From Arcicella rosea (GTDB lineage Bacteria; Bacteroidota; Bacteroidia; Cytophagales; Spirosomataceae): 64,000 nt of DNA. This document shows positions 61,378-64,000 of this stretch, piece by piece (within the stretch, counting starts at the first letter, position 1; each line of letters opens with the position of its first letter). The translations under genes were made by a program, and so were the position numbers. The notes under the pieces are model-generated. The model was given only the letters and a program-made list of their open reading frames with translations. It ran no database searches and was not told the DNA's origin. The stretch covers positions 1 through 64,000 of the forward strand of contig NZ_JACHKT010000010.1 of NCBI RefSeq assembly GCF_014204325.1. Reading direction: 5' to 3'.

Positions 61378-62421
61378 TTACCAAGTTTTAGCAAGAGGAA
61401 TGATAATGGTAGAAACTACTTTATCTTCAATTTCTTCAATTTTCAAGGAAGCTTCTCCGCTGTATTGTAACTCTAAACGTTTCTTGAGATTCACCAAACC
61501 AATGCCACCATCATATCGTTTGGTTTCATCCTGCTTCACAAAATTTCCCGTATTGATTACTTGCATCATTAGGTTATCATCTTCTTCAAAAATTTTTACG
61601 TTAACTTCTCCCCCATTTTTTAGTTTAGCAATACCATGTTTGATAGCATTTTCAATAAGAGTACTCAACGAAATTGGAATTATCATTTTATTAATAAGCT
61701 TTTCATCGATGTCAAAGTAATACATGAGCCTTTTATCAAACCTGATTTTTTCTAGGAAAAGATAAGCTTTGGTGAGTTTTAGTTCTTCTTCCACTCGTAC
61801 TGTTTGAGATTCCCCAATGTTGAGAGATAAACGTAGTAAATCTGAGAGTTGATCTACCGCTTCACGGGCTTCGTGATGGTCTATCACCATTAAAGCTTTG
61901 ATACTATTGAGTGCATTAAAGAAAAAGTGAGGATGTAATTGTGTTTTGAGAGCATCTAATTCCGATTTGATAAGCATTTTTTCCATCGAAATCATTTTCT
62001 CATTTATCATTTGTTTCTGTGTAACATACCTAAGAATATGAAAAAAGAAAAACCAAGGAGTAGTTACCCAAATATCATCAACAAACAGACCGAAATAATC
62101 GCCAAAAGCAGTATAATTACTTTTTAATATTTCACTTGAAGTGAATTTAATATCTAAAATAAAAAATAGAAAACCCAGTATAATATTCCCGATGAGTGGG
62201 AATAAAAGAAATGTTTGAATAGAGGATTCTTCAGGTTCGTATTTATCTACAAACAGTTTGTAAGTATGTGTTGTAAAAAGCCCAAATATGAATACTGAAG
62301 AAAAGTATTGAAATAAAAGATTGTAGGTTGCATCCTCTTTGATGGTATATTTCGAGGCCATCATGGCGATGAGTAACCAGCTAGAAACTTGCATTAACCA
62401 ATAAATTTGTCTGAGATTCAT
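61378..62421 (-). CDS. LytS-like sensor histidine kinase
   Basis: 347 residues with four membrane spans in the first 140 residues, a short coiled linker (KQMINEKMISMEKMLIKSELDALK), then the His_kinase dimerisation motif QLHPHFFFNALNSIKAL (His165 the likely phospho-acceptor). The ATP-binding part carries LSTLIENAIKHG and GIGLVNLKKRLELQY. Such kinases normally sit next to a LytTR response regulator, but none is adjacent: tRNA-Ala lies upstream and the CocE gene downstream. The partner must be elsewhere. No extracellular sensor domain is seen. Confidence 0.9.
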   Translation of the reverse strand: MNLRQIYWLMQVSSWLLIAMMASKYTIKEDATYNLLFQYFSSVFIFGLFTTHTYKLFVDKYEPEESSIQTFLLFPLIGNIILGFLFFILDIKFTSSEILKSNYTAFGDYFGLFVDDIWVTTPWFFFFHILRYVTQKQMINEKMISMEKMLIKSELDALKTQLHPHFFFNALNSIKALMVIDHHEAREAVDQLSDLLRLSLNIGESQTVRVEEELKLTKAYLFLEKIRFDKRLMYYFDIDEKLINKMIIPISLSTLIENAIKHGIAKLKNGGEVNVKIFEEDDNLMMQVINTGNFVKQDETKRYDGGIGLVNLKKRLELQYSGEASLKIEEIEDKVVSTIIIPLAKTW

Positions 62422-62525
62422 ATAAGAAAATAGCGTAAATAATATTTAATCAGATGTAAAAGGTTCTTAGGCTTTGTTTAGCAAACAAAAATGAACTTTT
62501 TTTCTGATTAATACCACAAAACATA

Positions 62526-62560
62526 AAAAAACCTTTGTACTAGCTTGTACAAAGGTTTTT
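62526..62560 (-). terminator. terminator of the tRNA-Ala transcript
   Basis: AAAAACCTTTGTAC and its exact complement with a 6-nt loop. On the - strand a run of seven T follows. It starts 4 bp after the tRNA 3' end. Confidence 0.85.
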
Positions 62561-62563
62561 AAG

Positions 62564-62637
62564 TGGAGACTATGGGATTCGAACCCATGACCTCTACGCT
62601 GCCAGCGTAGCACTCTAGCCAACTGAGCTAAGCCCCC
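62564..62637 (-). tRNA. tRNA-Ala (anticodon GGC)
   Basis: The 74-nt cloverleaf reads on the - strand from GGGGGCTTAGCTCAGTTGG to the discriminator A. D-arm GCTCAGTTGGCTAGAGT, anticodon arm CTACG-CTGGCAG-CGTAG with anticodon GGC, and T-arm with GGTTCGAATCC are all standard. The acceptor stem GGGGGCT pairs with AGTCTCC through two G-U wobbles (pairs 3 and 5). The universal alanine identity pair G3-U70 is visible as the third pair. CCA is not encoded. Confidence 0.96.
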
Positions 62638-62648
62638 AAGAATACTTA

Positions 62649-62679
62649 CAAAAGTATTCAATATGAATTAGTAAGCAAA
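62649..62679 (-). promoter_or_regulatory. promoter of the tRNA-Ala gene
   Basis: On the - strand TACTTTTG (62656-62649) is preceded by TTTG 19 nt upstream (62679-62676): a near-perfect Bacteroidota promoter, starting transcription just before the tRNA. Confidence 0.6.
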
Positions 62680-62696
62680 ATTGAAGTATGAATTTC

Positions 62697-63203
62697 TTAG
62701 AAATTGTATCTTACTCCCAAACCACCCTGAGGATGTGTATAAAAGAATGAAGGAACAAGTTCTAAGTATAGTCCTAATTCTCCAAAAACTGATAAAGGTG
62801 AATCTGGAACACCATACTCTAGTCCAGCTTGTCCAACGCCGCCAATTCCAGTGTTGGGTGTTTGTTTACTCGCCAAAATATATGAACGAGAAGTAATTTG
62901 CCCCCCAAAACCATAATAACATCTCAAAGGAGAATTGCCTAATTGCTGATGCCAAAGATAAATTCCACTAAAAGAAATCCCAGCTCCATCAAAATTACCA
63001 TCTCTGTAAGGGCTTCTTAACCCCCAAAGTGCACCATAAACACCAACATTTAGTTCTAAAGCATTTTTATCATTACTTAAATAATGACGAATTGTTAAAC
63101 CAGATGGGTCACCCAATTTGGCACCAACAGCCCAAGTTTTGTACTGCGAAAACCCAGAAAAACTTAATAACATTAAAGAAAAGATAAAAGCAATTTTTTT
63201 CAT
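62697..63203 (-). CDS. outer-membrane beta-barrel protein, unknown
   Basis: 168 residues: signal peptide (cut after FSQ, about residue 19), then alternating amphipathic strands such as NALELNVGVYGALWG, GAGISFSGIYLWHQQ and GVGQAGLEYGV, ending in GGLGVRYNF. The terminal Phe is typical of barrel proteins. About eight strands, OmpA/OmpW-like in size. It begins 11 bp after the hisC stop, so is probably co-transcribed with it. No link to histidine synthesis is evident. Confidence 0.8.
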   Translation of the reverse strand: MKKIAFIFSLMLLSFSGFSQYKTWAVGAKLGDPSGLTIRHYLSNDKNALELNVGVYGALWGLRSPYRDGNFDGAGISFSGIYLWHQQLGNSPLRCYYGFGGQITSRSYILASKQTPNTGIGGVGQAGLEYGVPDSPLSVFGELGLYLELVPSFFYTHPQGGLGVRYNF

Positions 63204-63214
63204 AAGGAATAAGA

Positions 63215-64000
63215 TTATGATTTGTAAGCTTTCACTAGATTCATTAAATGAGTATTTTCTTCTGTCGTACCAATCGAAATTCTTAAAGAATTATCGCAAA
63301 GTTTTACTTTAGAGCGGTCACGAACGATGGTTTTTTGCTCAATTAAATAATCAAAAACTGCTTTTGCATCTTGAAATTTAACCAACAGAAAATTAGCATC
63401 CGATGGAAAAATCTTTTCAACGATTGATAATTCAGATAATGATTCTGCCAATAGCTTACGGTTATTGTTCAGCGTATTAACGGAATTTACCACAAAATCA
63501 GTATTAGCAATATTTTCAATTAATAATTTTTGTGTCAAACCATTAATGTTATATGGATATTTAATCTTATTCAAAAGCTTGATTAATTCCTCATTGGCAA
63601 AAGCCATTCCCAATCTTAAAGCCGCTAAACCCCAAGCTTTTGAGAACGTTTGAAGTACCATTACATTCGGGAAATTATCTAATTCAGGAATGAAAGATGG
63701 CTCATCTGAAAAATCATTGTAAGCTTCATCAATAATTACCAAACCATGCTCAAAATTATCAATGATGGTTAAAATTGCTTCACGATTGATAATATTCCCA
63801 GTTGGGTTGTTCGGCGAACAAATGAAAATCAATTTCGTTTTTGGATTGATAGCTTCAATAATCGCATCAACATCCAATTGATAATCTTCCGTCAAATCAA
63901 TCTTCTGAACCTGAACATTATTCACCGAAGCACTTACTTCATACATTCCGTAAGTTGGCGGAAGGATAATAATATTATCTTCTTTGGGTTCGCAAGTCAA
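63215..64000 (-). CDS. hisC: histidinol-phosphate aminotransferase, 3' part
   Basis: A PLP enzyme of fold-type I that transaminates imidazole acetol phosphate in histidine synthesis. 261 codons are visible; the N-terminal 85-90 residues lie beyond the window edge, so no start is given. SPNNPTGN, VIIDEAYNDF and SKAWGLAALRLG (with the Schiff-base Lys) are clear, and RVSIGTTEEN-like (LRISIGTTEENTHLM) sits near the C terminus. Related aminotransferases share these motifs, but NNPTGN and the C-terminal IGT pattern favour HisC. Confidence 0.88.
   Translation of the reverse strand: MTCEPKEDNIIILPPTYGMYEVSASVNNVQVQKIDLTEDYQLDVDAIIEAINPKTKLIFICSPNNPTGNIINREAILTIIDNFEHGLVIIDEAYNDFSDEPSFIPELDNFPNVMVLQTFSKAWGLAALRLGMAFANEELIKLLNKIKYPYNINGLTQKLLIENIANTDFVVNSVNTLNNNRKLLAESLSELSIVEKIFPSDANFLLVKFQDAKAVFDYLIEQKTIVRDRSKVKLCDNSLRISIGTTEENTHLMNLVKAYKS

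Overview
The window is chromosomal DNA of an AT-rich Bacteroidota, most likely a member of the Cytophagales. Four things in the sequence point this way. Promoter-like octamers of the phylum-specific form TAnnTTTG precede several genes. A secreted protein ends in a gliding-motility/type B sorting domain of the type IX secretion system. Shine-Dalgarno signals are largely absent. Characteristic gene sets occur: split transketolase, ECF sigma factor with a membrane partner, and LytS-type kinase. The genus cannot be fixed from sequence reading alone. There is one tRNA (Ala, GGC) and no rRNA, and I recognise no transposase, phage gene or CRISPR array.

Layout. 0-8.8 kb holds a 42-bp tandem repeat, an RluA-type pseudouridine synthase, a secreted unknown, a CDP-alcohol phosphatidyltransferase, a VWA/TPR pair resembling BatB/BatC, thiolase, purC, a STAS protein and RNase Z. 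8.8-18.1 kb holds a large T9SS cargo protein and gltB-gltD. 18.1-23.3 kb holds a divergent AraC regulator and phytanoyl-CoA dioxygenase pair, a LolD-like ATPase, sucC and an M48 lipoprotein. 23.3-32.7 kb holds a + strand run (FAH hydrolase, M23 peptidase, bcp, transketolase halves) in which the two transketolase genes are separated by a Uma2 / AAA-ATPase / TOPRIM-like three-gene module. An ECF sigma, membrane partner and Spy-like set follows.

32.7-36.5 kb is a DeoR-controlled operon: 5'(3')-deoxyribonucleotidase, YbjJ-like MFS transporter, NUDIX hydrolase and a TrpF-like isomerase. Helically phased CGG repeats in the divergent promoter look like its operator. 36.6-47.7 kb is a - strand inorganic-carbon cluster: beta-carbonic anhydrase, two SulP transporters, an outer-membrane porin and the DabB/DabA CO2-hydrating pump with its zinc residues intact. 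Two small membrane proteins of unknown function lie in or beside it, and a candidate structured RNA sits upstream. 48-64 kb holds a GntR/LacI-type regulator, a fused hydantoinase/oxoprolinase, GNAT, RluD, a PLP desulfhydrase-like enzyme, bestrophin, an alpha/beta hydrolase, TlpA, a CocE-type hydrolase, a LytS-like kinase, tRNA-Ala, an outer-membrane barrel protein and the 3' part of hisC.

The best candidates for something undescribed are four. They are the ATPase/TOPRIM/Uma2 module inside the transketolase operon, the DeoR-nucleotidase-MFS-NUDIX-TrpF-like pathway, the carbon-uptake cluster with its accessory proteins and leader RNA, and a composite intergenic element at 53.17-53.45 kb. That element consists of inverted 8-bp arrays around a 46-bp perfect palindrome, and related 7-8-bp mini-arrays recur in three other spacers.
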